Below, in pieces: positions 41,451-50,377 of a stretch of DNA of 64,000 bases. This DNA is from Mycobacterium sp. GA-2829 (GTDB taxonomy: Bacteria; Actinomycetota; Actinomycetes; Mycobacteriales; Mycobacteriaceae): contig NZ_LQIT01000089.1 in NCBI RefSeq assembly GCF_001499965.1, positions 124,001 to 188,000 on the forward strand. The letters run 5' to 3'. Made by a program: the position numbers and the translations under genes. Within the stretch, counting starts at the first letter, position 1, and the number at the start of each line of letters is the position of its first letter. The notes below the pieces were generated by a model. It saw nothing but the letters and a program-made list of their open reading frames with translations, did not search any database and was not told the DNA's origin.

Positions 41451-41765
41451 TCACGCAACGGCCATCGACACCGACTGCGGGATCACGACCTTCGTGCTGA
41501 CGTCGATCGACGAGGTCGCGCCGATGTGCTCCTGATGGGCGAGTTCCTCACCCGCGTCGGCGAGCACCCGCGACAGCGGGACGTCCAGCGCGCCGCAGAT
41601 GGCACTCAGCAACTCGCTCGAGGCCTCTTTGCGGCCGCGTTCCACCTCGGAGAGATAACCCAGGCTGACCCGGGCGGTATCGGAGACCTCACGCAGGGTC
41701 CGGCCCTGTTCGGTGCGGGCACGGCGCAGCACGTCGCCGATAACCTCGCGCAGCAATGCCGCCAT
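41451..41765 (-). CDS. clgR: Transcription activator ClgR
   Basis: ClgR activates clp protease, pspA and envelope-stress genes and is itself degraded by Clp. The 104-residue protein has a Xre-type helix-turn-helix (about 18-65; R-V-S-L-G-Y-L-S-E-V-E-R-G-R-K-E-A-S) and a C-terminus ending in Val-Ala, a likely Clp degron. The ATG with AGGAGG upstream is preferred to one 12 codons earlier. A SigE-type promoter with a ClgR-like site lies just upstream. Confidence 0.93.
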   Translation of the reverse strand: MAALLREVIGDVLRRARTEQGRTLREVSDTARVSLGYLSEVERGRKEASSELLSAICGALDVPLSRVLADAGEELAHQEHIGATSSIDVSTKVVIPQSVSMAVA

Positions 41766-41800
41766 CGTGCCCTCCTTCGTTGGCTGGGTTGCTACCTGCA

Positions 41801-41827
41801 CAACGCCCTCGGCGCCGACGCGGTTCC
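41801..41827 (-). promoter_or_regulatory. SigE-type promoter of clgR with overlapping ClgR-like site
   Basis: On the minus strand GGAACC, 16 bases, then CGTTG matches the ECF SigE consensus, ending 36 bases before the clgR start. CGC-N5-GCG at 41804-41814, the core of the ClgR motif, overlaps the -10 side. SigE control of clgR-pspA is known in M. tuberculosis. Confidence 0.65.
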
Positions 41828-41848
41828 CAGGATTCGAAGAGTTTCAGA

Positions 41849-42337
41849 TCACTGCTGCGCGACGAGTGCGCGCAGGTGGCTGATCGCCGCGTCGACCGCG
41901 GCCCTGCGGATCTCCCACCGCGACCCGGCCAGGCGCAGTTCGACCACCTCGGTGTGCACCGGGCCGGCCAGGCCGAGGAAGACGGTGCCCACCGGATGGC
42001 CGCCGTGCGGTTCGGGCCCGGCGACGCCGGTCAACCCGACACCCCAGGTGGCCGCGCAGCGCTGCCGCGCCCCGACCGCCAGCGCCCGCGCGGTCGGGGC
42101 GGCGACGGGTCCGACGGCATCGAGAACCTGCGGCGCCACCCCGGCCAGTGCGATCTTGGTGTCCTCGGTGTAGGTGACCAACCCGCCGCGCAGCACCGCG
42201 CTCGCGCCGGGCACGCCGGCCAGCGTGGCGGTCAGCAGGCCCGCGGTCAGCGATTCGGCGGTCGCGACGCTCTGGTGGCGCACGGTCAGGTCGGCGACCA
42301 GTGCGCGGGCGTCGTCAGTGAGCAGCGGGTCGGTCAC
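41849..42337 (-). CDS. CinA C-terminal-domain protein (NMN amidohydrolase type)
   Basis: The 162-residue protein is the stand-alone CinA C-terminal domain, which in PncC proteins deamidates nicotinamide mononucleotide. It has A-E-S-L-T-A-G-L, S-A-V-L-R-G-G-L-V-T-Y and G-V-A-G-P motifs. It overlaps the upstream pgsA gene by 23 bases and sits in the same transcription unit. The substrate is assumed from the family. Confidence 0.88.
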   Translation of the reverse strand: MTDPLLTDDARALVADLTVRHQSVATAESLTAGLLTATLAGVPGASAVLRGGLVTYTEDTKIALAGVAPQVLDAVGPVAAPTARALAVGARQRCAATWGVGLTGVAGPEPHGGHPVGTVFLGLAGPVHTEVVELRLAGSRWEIRRAAVDAAISHLRALVAQQ

Positions 42338-42926
42338 GGGAGTCCCGGATCGCAGAGAGGACGTAGTCCAGACCGGTGAGCACAGTCAGGACCACGGCGG
42401 CCACCATGATCACCCACGCCACCGCCAGCCAGGGCCCCGGCCAGGCCGCCAGCGGCAGCACGAACAGCCCGATCGCGACGGCCTGCACCAGAGTCTTGAG
42501 CTTGCCGCCGCGACTGGCCGGGATCACCCCGTGCCGCAGCACCGCGAAGCGCAGCACGGTCACGGCGAGCTCACGGGCCAGGATGACCGACGTCACCCAC
42601 CACGGCAGGTCGCCGAGTACCGACAGACCGACCAGCGCCGAACCGATCAGTGCCTTGTCGGCGATGGGGTCGGCCAGCGCGCCGAATTCAGTGACCATGC
42701 CGTAGCTGCGGGCCAGCGCACCGTCGAACCGGTCGGTGATCACCGCCACGGCGAACACCACGAATGCGACCACGCGCCAATACGTTTCATGGCCGTCGCC
42801 GACGAACAGCGCGGCGAGGAAGACCGGCACGAGGATGAAGCGCACACCGGTGAGGACGTTGGCGATGTTGGCCACTCGGGCGCGCGGCACCACCGGATCA
42901 GTAGGAGACGGGCCCGACACCGCCAC
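42315..42926 (-). CDS. pgsA3: CDP-alcohol phosphatidyltransferase (PgsA3-like)
   Basis: This membrane enzyme joins a CDP-diacylglycerol-derived phosphatidyl group to an alcohol such as glycerol phosphate. The 203-residue protein has several helices and the family motif D-x2-D-G-x2-A-R-x9-G-x3-D-x3-D (D-R-F-D-G-A-L-A-R...). The true start is one of two close GTG codons (42926 or 42920). Only 35 bases separate it from the divergent argA start. Confidence 0.87.
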   Translation of the reverse strand: MAVSGPSPTDPVVPRARVANIANVLTGVRFILVPVFLAALFVGDGHETYWRVVAFVVFAVAVITDRFDGALARSYGMVTEFGALADPIADKALIGSALVGLSVLGDLPWWVTSVILARELAVTVLRFAVLRHGVIPASRGGKLKTLVQAVAIGLFVLPLAAWPGPWLAVAWVIMVAAVVLTVLTGLDYVLSAIRDSRDRPAAH

Positions 42927-42961
42927 AGAATATCGGTTGGCTCTGCCGATATTCTCGCAGC

Positions 42962-43495
42962 GTGAGCGCAGCCGATGAGAACACGGGCCCAAGCGTCGCC
43001 GACGGGGTCATCGTGCGCCGGGCGCGCACGTCCGACGTCCCGGCGATCAAAGCGCTCGTCGACATCTATGCCGGCAAGATCCTGCTCGAGAAGAACCTCG
43101 TCAACATCTACGAGGCCGTACAGGAGTTCTGGGTCGCCGAGGAGGACGACGAGCTCATCGGGTGTGGCGCATTGCACGTGCTGTGGGCCGACCTCGGCGA
43201 GGTGCGCACGGTCGCGGTGCATCCGAAGGTCCGGGGCCGCGGCGTGGGGCACCGCATCGTGTCGCGATTGCTCGACGTGGCGCGCGAGTTGCGGCTCGAG
43301 CGGATCTTCGTGCTCACCTTCGAGGTGGAGTTCTTCGGCAGGCACGGCTTCGCCGAGATCGACGGCACCCCGGTGACGGCGGAGGTCTACGAGGAGATGT
43401 GCCGCTCGTACGACACCGGTGTCGCGGAATTCCTCGACCTGTCCTACGTCAAGCCGAACATCCTCGGCAACACCCGAATGCTGCTCACCCTCTAG
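42962..43495 (+). CDS. argA: N-acetylglutamate synthase, GNAT type (ArgA)
   Basis: This enzyme acetylates glutamate, the first step of arginine synthesis. The 177-residue protein is a single GNAT domain with the acetyl-CoA loop V-R-G-R-G-V-G-H. It is the short form that Rv2747 represents in M. tuberculosis. It starts at GTG and is followed by a long hairpin that separates it from ftsK. Confidence 0.92.
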   Translation: MSAADENTGPSVADGVIVRRARTSDVPAIKALVDIYAGKILLEKNLVNIYEAVQEFWVAEEDDELIGCGALHVLWADLGEVRTVAVHPKVRGRGVGHRIVSRLLDVARELRLERIFVLTFEVEFFGRHGFAEIDGTPVTAEVYEEMCRSYDTGVAEFLDLSYVKPNILGNTRMLLTL

Positions 43496-43498
43496 CGA

Positions 43499-43543
43499 TT
43501 TCGGCGCGCTCGCATACGCTGCGCGCACGCGAGCGCGCCGAAA
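43499..43543. terminator. Perfect 15-bp stem hairpin between argA and ftsK
   Basis: The arms TTTCGGCGCGCTCGC and GCGAGCGCGCCGAAA are exact inverses around a 15-base loop. A further four of five bases pair outside. It lies between converging stops and has T/A-rich arm ends on both strands, so it could terminate transcription both ways. Its unusual length also fits an interspersed palindromic repeat. Confidence 0.75.
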
Positions 43544-43546
43544 CCG

Positions 43547-46120
43547 CTACTCGTCGTCGTCGGCGTCGGCGCCGTTGGCATCGGCCCCGCCGCGGATCAG
43601 CATCAGGGTGCCCGCCAGCTCGTCGGGTTTGACCAGCACCTCCCGGGCCTTGGACCCCTCCGACGGGCCCACGATGCCGCGGGTCTCCATCAGGTCCATC
43701 AACCGGCCGGCCTTGGCGAAGCCGACCCGCAGCTTGCGCTGCAGCATCGAGGTGGACCCGAACTGGCTGGACACCACGAGTTCGACGGCCTGCAGGAACA
43801 CGTCCATGTCATCGCCGATGTCGGGGTCGACGTCCTTCTTCTCACCCGCCTTGACCGCGGTGACGCCCTCGATGAACTCGGGTTCGGCCTGATCCTTGGT
43901 CGCGTTGACGACGGCCTGGATCTCCTCGTCGGTGATGAAGGCGCCCTGCAGGCGGATCGGCTTACCGGCACCCATCGGCAGGAACAGCCCGTCGCCCATA
44001 CCGATGAGCTTCTCGGCGCCGGGCTGGTCGAGGATGACGCGGCTGTCGGTCAGCGACGAGGTCGCGAACGCCAACCGGGACGGCACGTTGGTCTTGATCA
44101 GACCGGTGACGACGTCGACCGAGGGCCGCTGGGTGGCCAGCACGAGATGGATACCGGCGGCACGGGCCTTCTGGGTGATCCGCACGATCGCGTCCTCGAC
44201 GTCGCGCGGCGCGGTCATCATGAGGTCGGCGAGCTCGTCCACGATCGCGAGGATGTACGGGTAGGGCTTGTAGACGCGCTCGCTGCCCAGCGGTGCGGTG
44301 ATCTCGCCGCTGCGCACCTTCTCGTTGAACACGTCGATGTGGCGCACCCGGGAGGCCTGCATGTCCTGGTAGCGCTGCTCCATCTCCTCGACCAGCCAGG
44401 CCAGCGCCGCGGCGGCCTTCTTCGGTTCGGTGATGATCGGCGTGATCAGGTGCGGGATGCCCTCGTACGGCGTCAGCTCCACCATCTTCGGATCGATGAG
44501 GATCATCCGGACCTCGTCCGGTGTCGCGCGGGCGAGCAGCGACACCAGCATCGAGTTGACGAAGCTCGACTTACCGGAGCCGGTCGACCCGGCGACCAGC
44601 AGGTGCGGCATCTTCGCGAGGTTGGCCGAGATGAAGTCGCCCTCGATGTCCTTGCCGAGCCCGATCACCAGCGGGTGGTGGTCGCGGCGGGTGGTGGGCG
44701 CGGTGAGCACGTCGGCGAGGCGCACCATCTCGCGGTCGGTGTTGGGCACCTCGATGCCGACGGCCGACTTGCCCGGGATGGGCGCCAGCATGCGGACGCT
44801 CTCGGTGGCGACCGCGTAGGCGATGTTGCGGTGCAGTGCGGTGATCTTCTCGACCTTCACACCGGGGCCGAGTTCGACCTCGTAGCGGGTGACGGTCGGG
44901 CCGCGGGTGCAGCCGGTGACGGCGGCGTCGACCTTGAACTGCTGCAGCACCGAGGTGATGGCCTCTTCCATCTTCTCGTTGGCGGCGCTGCGCAGCTTCG
45001 GCGGATCGCCGGCGACGAGCAGGTCCAGTGACGGCAGCGTGTAGGGCCCCTCGACGACCCGGTCGAGCGACAGCGTGTCCTGTTCGTCGACCGGCTTCTT
45101 CTCGACCGGTGCCTTCTTGCGCTTCGGTTTGGCCTCGGCGACGGGCGCCGCGGGCAGTGCGGGTACCTCGGGCAGGGTCGGCGGTTCGCTGTCCTGCGGG
45201 TCAAGGGGGTAGTTGTCCATGGGCGACCCCGACGGCCAGAGCCTGTCGTCGCGCGAGGTCGCGGGGTCGTCGTAGTAGCCGTCCGAGAAGTCGTCGCGCG
45301 CAGCGGCTTCCGGCGCCTCGTCGTCGTAATACTCTTCGGCGGCCTCGTCGTCGTACTCGTAATACTCGTCGTCGTACTCGTCGTCGTAGCGCGTGGAGAA
45401 CATGGCCCGCACCGTCTCGGGCACCTCGCGGATGGTCGTGCCGGTGATCAGCAGCAGCCCGAAGAGGACCCCGATGAACAGCAGCGGGGCGGCGATCCAG
45501 GGGGTGAGGCCGTCGGCGAGCGGACCTCCGATCGCGAATCCGGCGAACCCGCCCGCCTGCTGCCGCTCCCCCGGCGCATGCGGCGAGCCCGACCACAGGT
45601 GCCAGAGCCCCAGCGCGGGCAGCGCGATCATCGCGCCGCCGAGAAGCAGGCGGGGCCGCGCCTCGGGATCGGGTTCGCTGCGCATGAGCACCACGGCGAT
45701 CGCGGTGAGCACGATCGGCACGAGCATCACCGCATCGCCGACGAGCGAGCGAAACACCGTGTCGATCCACGCGCCGACGGGACGGGCGGCGTCGAACCAC
45801 GACGCGGCGGCCACCACGACCGCGATGCCCAGCAGGGCCAGCGCGATCCCGTCGCGCCGATGTCCGGGTTCGATCTCGCGGGCGCGACCGACCGAACGCG
45901 CGGTGCTGCCTGCTCCGCGCGCCAGCATCAGCCACCCGGCGCGGGCCCCGCGGCCGACCGCGGCCCCGGCGGCGCCGACGGGCGACGCGGTACGCCGCGG
46001 TGCGGGTTTGCGACGGGCCGCCGCGGACTTCGCGGGCCGGCCCGGCCGCGCCCCACTCCGCGTTCCGGCCTTTGACCTGCTCGTACGGGCGCCAGAGCGG
46101 GCGACGGTCTTACCAGCCAT
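43547..46120 (-). CDS. ftsK: DNA translocase FtsK
   Basis: FtsK pumps chromosomal DNA through the septum and coordinates dimer resolution. The 857-residue protein has a basic N-terminus, about four membrane helices (about 75-240), an acidic Tyr/Asp/Glu linker, and a RecA-like motor with Walker A G-S-T-G-S-G-K-S-S (about 505-515). The C-terminal winged-helix gamma domain follows (Q-R-K-L-R-V-G-F-A-K-A-G-R-L). The ATG chosen gives the usual M-A-G-K-T start. Confidence 0.96.
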   Translation of the reverse strand: MAGKTVARSGARTSRSKAGTRSGARPGRPAKSAAARRKPAPRRTASPVGAAGAAVGRGARAGWLMLARGAGSTARSVGRAREIEPGHRRDGIALALLGIAVVVAAASWFDAARPVGAWIDTVFRSLVGDAVMLVPIVLTAIAVVLMRSEPDPEARPRLLLGGAMIALPALGLWHLWSGSPHAPGERQQAGGFAGFAIGGPLADGLTPWIAAPLLFIGVLFGLLLITGTTIREVPETVRAMFSTRYDDEYDDEYYEYDDEAAEEYYDDEAPEAAARDDFSDGYYDDPATSRDDRLWPSGSPMDNYPLDPQDSEPPTLPEVPALPAAPVAEAKPKRKKAPVEKKPVDEQDTLSLDRVVEGPYTLPSLDLLVAGDPPKLRSAANEKMEEAITSVLQQFKVDAAVTGCTRGPTVTRYEVELGPGVKVEKITALHRNIAYAVATESVRMLAPIPGKSAVGIEVPNTDREMVRLADVLTAPTTRRDHHPLVIGLGKDIEGDFISANLAKMPHLLVAGSTGSGKSSFVNSMLVSLLARATPDEVRMILIDPKMVELTPYEGIPHLITPIITEPKKAAAALAWLVEEMEQRYQDMQASRVRHIDVFNEKVRSGEITAPLGSERVYKPYPYILAIVDELADLMMTAPRDVEDAIVRITQKARAAGIHLVLATQRPSVDVVTGLIKTNVPSRLAFATSSLTDSRVILDQPGAEKLIGMGDGLFLPMGAGKPIRLQGAFITDEEIQAVVNATKDQAEPEFIEGVTAVKAGEKKDVDPDIGDDMDVFLQAVELVVSSQFGSTSMLQRKLRVGFAKAGRLMDLMETRGIVGPSEGSKAREVLVKPDELAGTLMLIRGGADANGADADDDE
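45318..45395. repeat. Low-complexity repeat encoding the FtsK acidic linker
   Basis: Repeated TCGTCGTACTCG-like units fill this stretch of ftsK. On the coding strand they give runs of Tyr, Asp and Glu (Y-D-D-E-Y-D-D-E-Y-Y-E-Y). Slippage here would change linker length in frame. Confidence 0.7.
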
Positions 46121-46268
46121 GGGGTCCAGCCTAGTCGCTTGCGTCCCACATGCACCATCAGCCACACGGGTCACAGATTGGTTTCAGCCCCGTCTCCGAG
46201 CGGTTGCCGATGAGTAGGGTGGACACCTGTCCGACCAACCCGCCGAACTCACCGAGGAGCAGTCGCGC

Positions 46269-46586
46269 ATGCCCGTGACCGTCGTCGCCACCCTGCCCGT
46301 CAAACCGGAATCCGTCGAGACGGTGCGCGGCATCCTGACCAGGACCATCGAGGCGGTCCACGGCGAACCCGGCTGCGACCTGTACTCGCTGCACGAGGCC
46401 GACGGCGGCCTCTTCATCTTCGTCGAGCAGTGGGCCGACGCCGACGCGCTGAACACCCACAGCAAGGCCCCCGCTGTCACGCAGATGTTCGCCGACCTGG
46501 GCGACCACCTCGCCGGGGCCCCGGACATCAAGGTGGCCCAGGCCGTTCCCGCCGGTGATCCGGCCAAGGGTCAGCTGCGGCCCTGA
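46269..46586 (+). CDS. Antibiotic-biosynthesis-monooxygenase-domain protein (Rv2749-like)
   Basis: The 105-residue protein is a small ferredoxin-like ABM domain, with V-V-A-T-L-P-V-K-P at the start and Y-S-L-H-E-A-D-G-G-L-F-I-F-V-E-Q-W. Members act as cofactor-free oxygenases or in quinone metabolism. It precedes a mycofactocin-type dehydrogenase by 5 bases and probably forms an operon with it. No substrate is evident. Confidence 0.85.
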   Translation: MPVTVVATLPVKPESVETVRGILTRTIEAVHGEPGCDLYSLHEADGGLFIFVEQWADADALNTHSKAPAVTQMFADLGDHLAGAPDIKVAQAVPAGDPAKGQLRP

Positions 46587-46591
46587 CGCCG

Positions 46592-47410
46592 ATGCGTCCA
46601 CTCGAGGGCAAGGTCGCCTTCATCACCGGCGCGGCGCGCGGGCAGGGGCGCGCGCACGCGGTCCGGCTCGCCTCCGACGGCGCGGACATCATCGCGGTCG
46701 ACCTGTGCGACCAGATCGCCTCCGTGCCGTATCCGCTCGCCACACCCGACGATCTGGCGGCGACGGTCAAACTCGTCGAGGACACCGGCGCCCGCATCGT
46801 GGCAGCCCAGGCCGACGTCCGTGACCGCGCCGCGCTGAAGTCGGCGCTGATCGCCGGCGTCGACCGACTCGGCGGGCGGCTCGACGTGGTGGTCGCCAAC
46901 GCCGGTATCGCACCCATGGCGGGTGAGGATGCCTGGCAGGACGTCATCGACGTCAACCTGACCGGGGTCTACCACACCGTCGACGTCGCGATGCGGCCGA
47001 TGATCAAGGCGGGTAACGGCGGTTCGATCGTGCTGACCAGTTCGGTGGCGGGTCTGGTCGGCCTGTCCTCGCCGATGGCCGGCTCCATCGGGTACGCCGC
47101 CGCCAAACACGGCATCGTCGGCATCATGCGGGTGTACGCGAATCTGCTTGCCGGCCACAGCATCCGGGTCAACTCCGTGCACCCTGCCGGGGTGAACACG
47201 CCGATGATCGACAACGAGTTCACCCGCAGCTGGCTCAAAGGGCTGGCCCAGGAGTCCCAAGGGGGACCCGATATGGGGAACGCGCTGCCCGTCCAGACGC
47301 TCGACCCCGAGGACATCGCGGCCGCGGTGGCGTTCCTGGCCTCCGACGAGGCGCGCTACATCACCGGGGTCACGCTGCCGGTGGACGCCGGGTTCGTCAA
47401 CAAGCGCTGA
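46592..47410 (+). CDS. Mycofactocin-type short-chain dehydrogenase (Rv2750-like)
   Basis: The 272-residue SDR has the nucleotide motif T-G-A-A-R-G-Q-G-R-A-H (about 12-22), N-A-G-I and catalytic Tyr/Lys in Y-A-A-A-K. The R-G-Q-G-R-A-H-A-V-R-L-A pattern and the insertion after the second strand are typical of the mycofactocin-coupled subfamily with a non-exchangeable nicotinamide cofactor. The alcohol substrate is unknown. Confidence 0.87.
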   Translation: MRPLEGKVAFITGAARGQGRAHAVRLASDGADIIAVDLCDQIASVPYPLATPDDLAATVKLVEDTGARIVAAQADVRDRAALKSALIAGVDRLGGRLDVVVANAGIAPMAGEDAWQDVIDVNLTGVYHTVDVAMRPMIKAGNGGSIVLTSSVAGLVGLSSPMAGSIGYAAAKHGIVGIMRVYANLLAGHSIRVNSVHPAGVNTPMIDNEFTRSWLKGLAQESQGGPDMGNALPVQTLDPEDIAAAVAFLASDEARYITGVTLPVDAGFVNKR

Positions 47411-47416
47411 CACACC

Positions 47417-47641
47417 CTAGAGGCGGTCCATCATCCGGGACAGTTCCGAGGACTCCAGGTACACGCACCGCGACGGGTAGTAGTGCGACCGGCTCTCGGG
47501 CAGGGTATGGGGATTCCACCAGTGCGCGCCCGGCGTCGTCACACTCGGTGCGTTGACGTCCAGCACCACGTCGCGACGCCGATGCGCCTGCTTCCACGCC
47601 GCCGCCAGATGCCAGGGGTGAACGAGCTGGTGAGCATTCAT
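47417..47641 (-). CDS. Small protein of unknown function (74 residues)
   Basis: The protein is rich in His, Trp, Tyr and Arg (M-N-A-H-Q-L-V-H-P-W-H and H-W-W-N-P-H) with no signal or helix. The ATG follows GGAAGGATCGCC, a strong ribosome site, which supports translation. It is preceded by 127 bases without another gene, including A/T-richer sequence that could hold a promoter. I recognise no family. Confidence 0.55.
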   Translation of the reverse strand: MNAHQLVHPWHLAAAWKQAHRRRDVVLDVNAPSVTTPGAHWWNPHTLPESRSHYYPSRCVYLESSELSRMMDRL

Positions 47642-47768
47642 GGCGATCCTTCCGCTAACGCCTCAACCAGGGAAGACGTGTTATTGACGCTTCCGGCTAA
47701 TGGAACCATCGCGGTGTCGGATCGCGCCTCGTCCGAACGGTTGAAATTCTGTCAGGGACCGGCAGATG

Positions 47769-49445
47769 TCAGATCTCGATCACTGTCGGCACGATCATCG
47801 GCTGCCGCCGGTAGGTCTCGCCCACCCACTTGCCGACGGCGCGCCGCACGGCCTGGGCGATCCGCGCCGGATCGGTGACGGTGTCCGCGGCCAGCCGCTC
47901 GAGTTCCTGCTCCACCTTGCGGGCGGCGGGTTCGAGTGCCTTGGGATCCTCGGAGAATCCGCGCGAGTGCAGGTGCGCCGGCCCCGCGGGCTTCCCGGTC
48001 CCGCGATGCACCACGACGGTGACCGCGACGAAACCCGAGGACAGCACCAGGCGTTCGCCCAGCGTGGTCTCCCCCACGTCGCCGGTGATGAGTCCGTCGA
48101 CGAACATCTTCCCCACCGGCACCGCACCCGCGATGCTCGCCTTACCGGCGACCAGGTCGACGCTGACACCGTTCTCCGCCACCACGATCCGCTCGGGGTC
48201 GACCCCGGTGCTCGCGGCCAGCGCCGCGTTGGCGCGCAGGTGACGCCACGTCCCGTGGACCGGCATCACGTTGCGCGGCCGGACCCCGTTGTAGAGGAAC
48301 AGCAGTTCGCCGGCATAGGCATGGCCCGAGACGTGAACGCGCGCATGAGCGTTCGTCACCACCCGGGCGCCGATCTTGGCCAGCGAGTCGATGACGCCGT
48401 AGACGGCCTCCTCGTTACCCGGGATCAGCGATGAGGACAGGATGATCAGATCGCCCGCGGTCAGCGTGATGCTGCGGTGCTCACCGCGCGACATCCGCGA
48501 CAGCGCCGCCATCGGCTCGCCCTGGGTTCCGGTGGTGATCAACACGACCCGGTCGGCGGGCATCATCTCCGCGGCGGCGATGTCGAGCACATCGGAGTCG
48601 TCGACCTTGAGGTAGCCGAGCTCCCGCGCGATGCCCATGTTGCGCACCATGGAGCGGCCGACGAACGCCACCCGGCGACCCAAAGCGACTGCGGCATCGA
48701 TGATCTGCTGGACGCGGTCGACGTTGGACGCGAAGCACGCGACGATCACCCGGCCGTCGGCACCGCGCATCAACCGGTGCAGCGTCGGGCCGATCTCGCT
48801 CTCCGACGGGCCCACGCCGGGGCGGTCGGCGTTGGTGCTGTCACACAGGAACAGGTCGACACCCGCGTCGCCGAGACGCGACATCCCGGGCAGGTCGGTG
48901 GGTCTGCCGTCGAGCGGCAGCTGGTCGAGTTTGATGTCGCCGGTGTGCAGGACGGTGCCCGCGCCGGTGTGCAGCGCCACGGCCAGACAGCCCGGGATCG
49001 AATGGTTGACCGCGAAGTACTCACATTCGAAGACGCCGTGGCTGCTGCTCTCCCCCTCGGCCACCTCGACGAACACCGGTTTGATGCGGTGTTCGCGGCA
49101 CTTCTCGCGTACCAGCGCGAGCGTGAACTTCGAACCCACGACGGGGATGTCGGGACGCAGTTTGAGCAGATGCGGGATGGCGCCGATGTGGTCCTCGTGG
49201 GCGTGGGTGACCACCAGCGCCTCGACGTCGTCGAGGCGGTCCTCGACGTGGCGCAGGTCCGGCAGGATCAGGTCGACCCCGGGTTCGTCGTGCCCGGGGA
49301 AGAGCACCCCGCAGTCGATGATGAGCAGCCGGCCCAGATGCTCGAAAACGGTCATGTTGCGGCCGATTTCGCTGATCCCGCCCAGCGCGGTCACGCGGAG
49401 TCCGCCGACCGCGAGCGGGCCGGGGGGACGCAGTTCTGCGGTCAC
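47769..49445 (-). CDS. rnj: Ribonuclease J
   Basis: RNase J is a metallo-beta-lactamase-fold exo- and endoribonuclease for RNA processing and decay. The 558-residue protein has the metal motif H81-A-H83-E-D85-H86, the beta-CASP region with T-T-G-T-Q-G-E-P and H-V-S-G-H-A, and a C-terminal domain. It starts at GTG four bases after dapA, matching Rv2752c and its position. Confidence 0.96.
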   Translation of the reverse strand: MTAELRPPGPLAVGGLRVTALGGISEIGRNMTVFEHLGRLLIIDCGVLFPGHDEPGVDLILPDLRHVEDRLDDVEALVVTHAHEDHIGAIPHLLKLRPDIPVVGSKFTLALVREKCREHRIKPVFVEVAEGESSSHGVFECEYFAVNHSIPGCLAVALHTGAGTVLHTGDIKLDQLPLDGRPTDLPGMSRLGDAGVDLFLCDSTNADRPGVGPSESEIGPTLHRLMRGADGRVIVACFASNVDRVQQIIDAAVALGRRVAFVGRSMVRNMGIARELGYLKVDDSDVLDIAAAEMMPADRVVLITTGTQGEPMAALSRMSRGEHRSITLTAGDLIILSSSLIPGNEEAVYGVIDSLAKIGARVVTNAHARVHVSGHAYAGELLFLYNGVRPRNVMPVHGTWRHLRANAALAASTGVDPERIVVAENGVSVDLVAGKASIAGAVPVGKMFVDGLITGDVGETTLGERLVLSSGFVAVTVVVHRGTGKPAGPAHLHSRGFSEDPKALEPAARKVEQELERLAADTVTDPARIAQAVRRAVGKWVGETYRRQPMIVPTVIEI

Positions 49446-49449
49446 GGCG

Positions 49450-50352
49450 TCACCGCAGCACCGCCGCGGCGCGCATGTCCGCCGCGAGCGCCGTCAGATC
49501 CTCGGGGGTGGGCGGGATCTGCGGCAGACGCGGGCAACCGACGTCGAAGCCGAGCAGGCCGAGCCCCGCCTTGGCCATCGTGACACCGCCGAGCCGGGCC
49601 TGGGCGTCGGCCAGCGGCGCGAGGGTCGCGTTGATCTTGCGGGCGGTCGCGACGTCGCCGGAGTTGAAGGCGTGCATCATCTCTCGGATCTGACCGGCGG
49701 CGAGGTGGCCCCATACGCTGATGAACCCGACCGCACCCATGGCCAGCCACGGAAGGTTGAGCGCATCGTCGCCGGAGTAGTACGCCAGCCCCGTCTCGGC
49801 GATGATCCGGCTGCCGCCGTGCAGGTCGGCCTTGGCGTCCTTGATCGCGACGATGTTCGGGTGTTCGGCCAGTTTCCGGATGGTGCGCCACTCGATGGGG
49901 ACCACCGAGCGCGGCGGGATGTCGTAGAGCACGACGGGCAGGTCGGTGGCGTCGGCGACCGTGGTGAAGTGCGCCAGCAGCCCGGCCTGGGGTGGCCGCG
50001 AGTAGTAGGGCGTGACGACCAGCAGGCCGTGGGCGCCCTCGGCGGCGGCGGCCTTGGCGCCCGCCACGCTGTGGGCGGTGTCGTAGGTGCCGACACCGGC
50101 GATGATCCGCGCCCGGTCCCCCACCGCTTCGAGCACGGTGCGCAGCAGGATCTGCTTCTCGGCGTCGGTGGTGGTCGGCGACTCGCCGGTGGTGCCGGAG
50201 ACGACCAGGCCGTCGCAGCCGGAGTCCACCAGGTGGGTGGCCAGGCGCGCGGCGGTCGCGGTGTCGAGGGAGCCGTCGGACTTGAACGGGGTGACCATCG
50301 CGGTGAGCACGGTGCCCAATCGGGCCGTCACATCGAATCCGCTGGTACTCAC
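49450..50352 (-). CDS. dapA: 4-hydroxy-tetrahydrodipicolinate synthase
   Basis: DapA condenses aspartate semialdehyde with pyruvate, the first committed step to diaminopimelate and lysine (compare dapF at 9562). The 300-residue protein has the Schiff-base Lys171 in A-I-K-D-A-K, Tyr143 in Y-D-I-P-P-R and S-G-T-T-G-E. The GTG start gives the mycobacterial length; upstream frame extension was excluded. It lies between thyX and rnj. Confidence 0.96.
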   Translation of the reverse strand: MSTSGFDVTARLGTVLTAMVTPFKSDGSLDTATAARLATHLVDSGCDGLVVSGTTGESPTTTDAEKQILLRTVLEAVGDRARIIAGVGTYDTAHSVAGAKAAAAEGAHGLLVVTPYYSRPPQAGLLAHFTTVADATDLPVVLYDIPPRSVVPIEWRTIRKLAEHPNIVAIKDAKADLHGGSRIIAETGLAYYSGDDALNLPWLAMGAVGFISVWGHLAAGQIREMMHAFNSGDVATARKINATLAPLADAQARLGGVTMAKAGLGLLGFDVGCPRLPQIPPTPEDLTALAADMRAAAVLR

Positions 50353-50377
50353 GGACGCCAAGATTACCCGCTTGACC

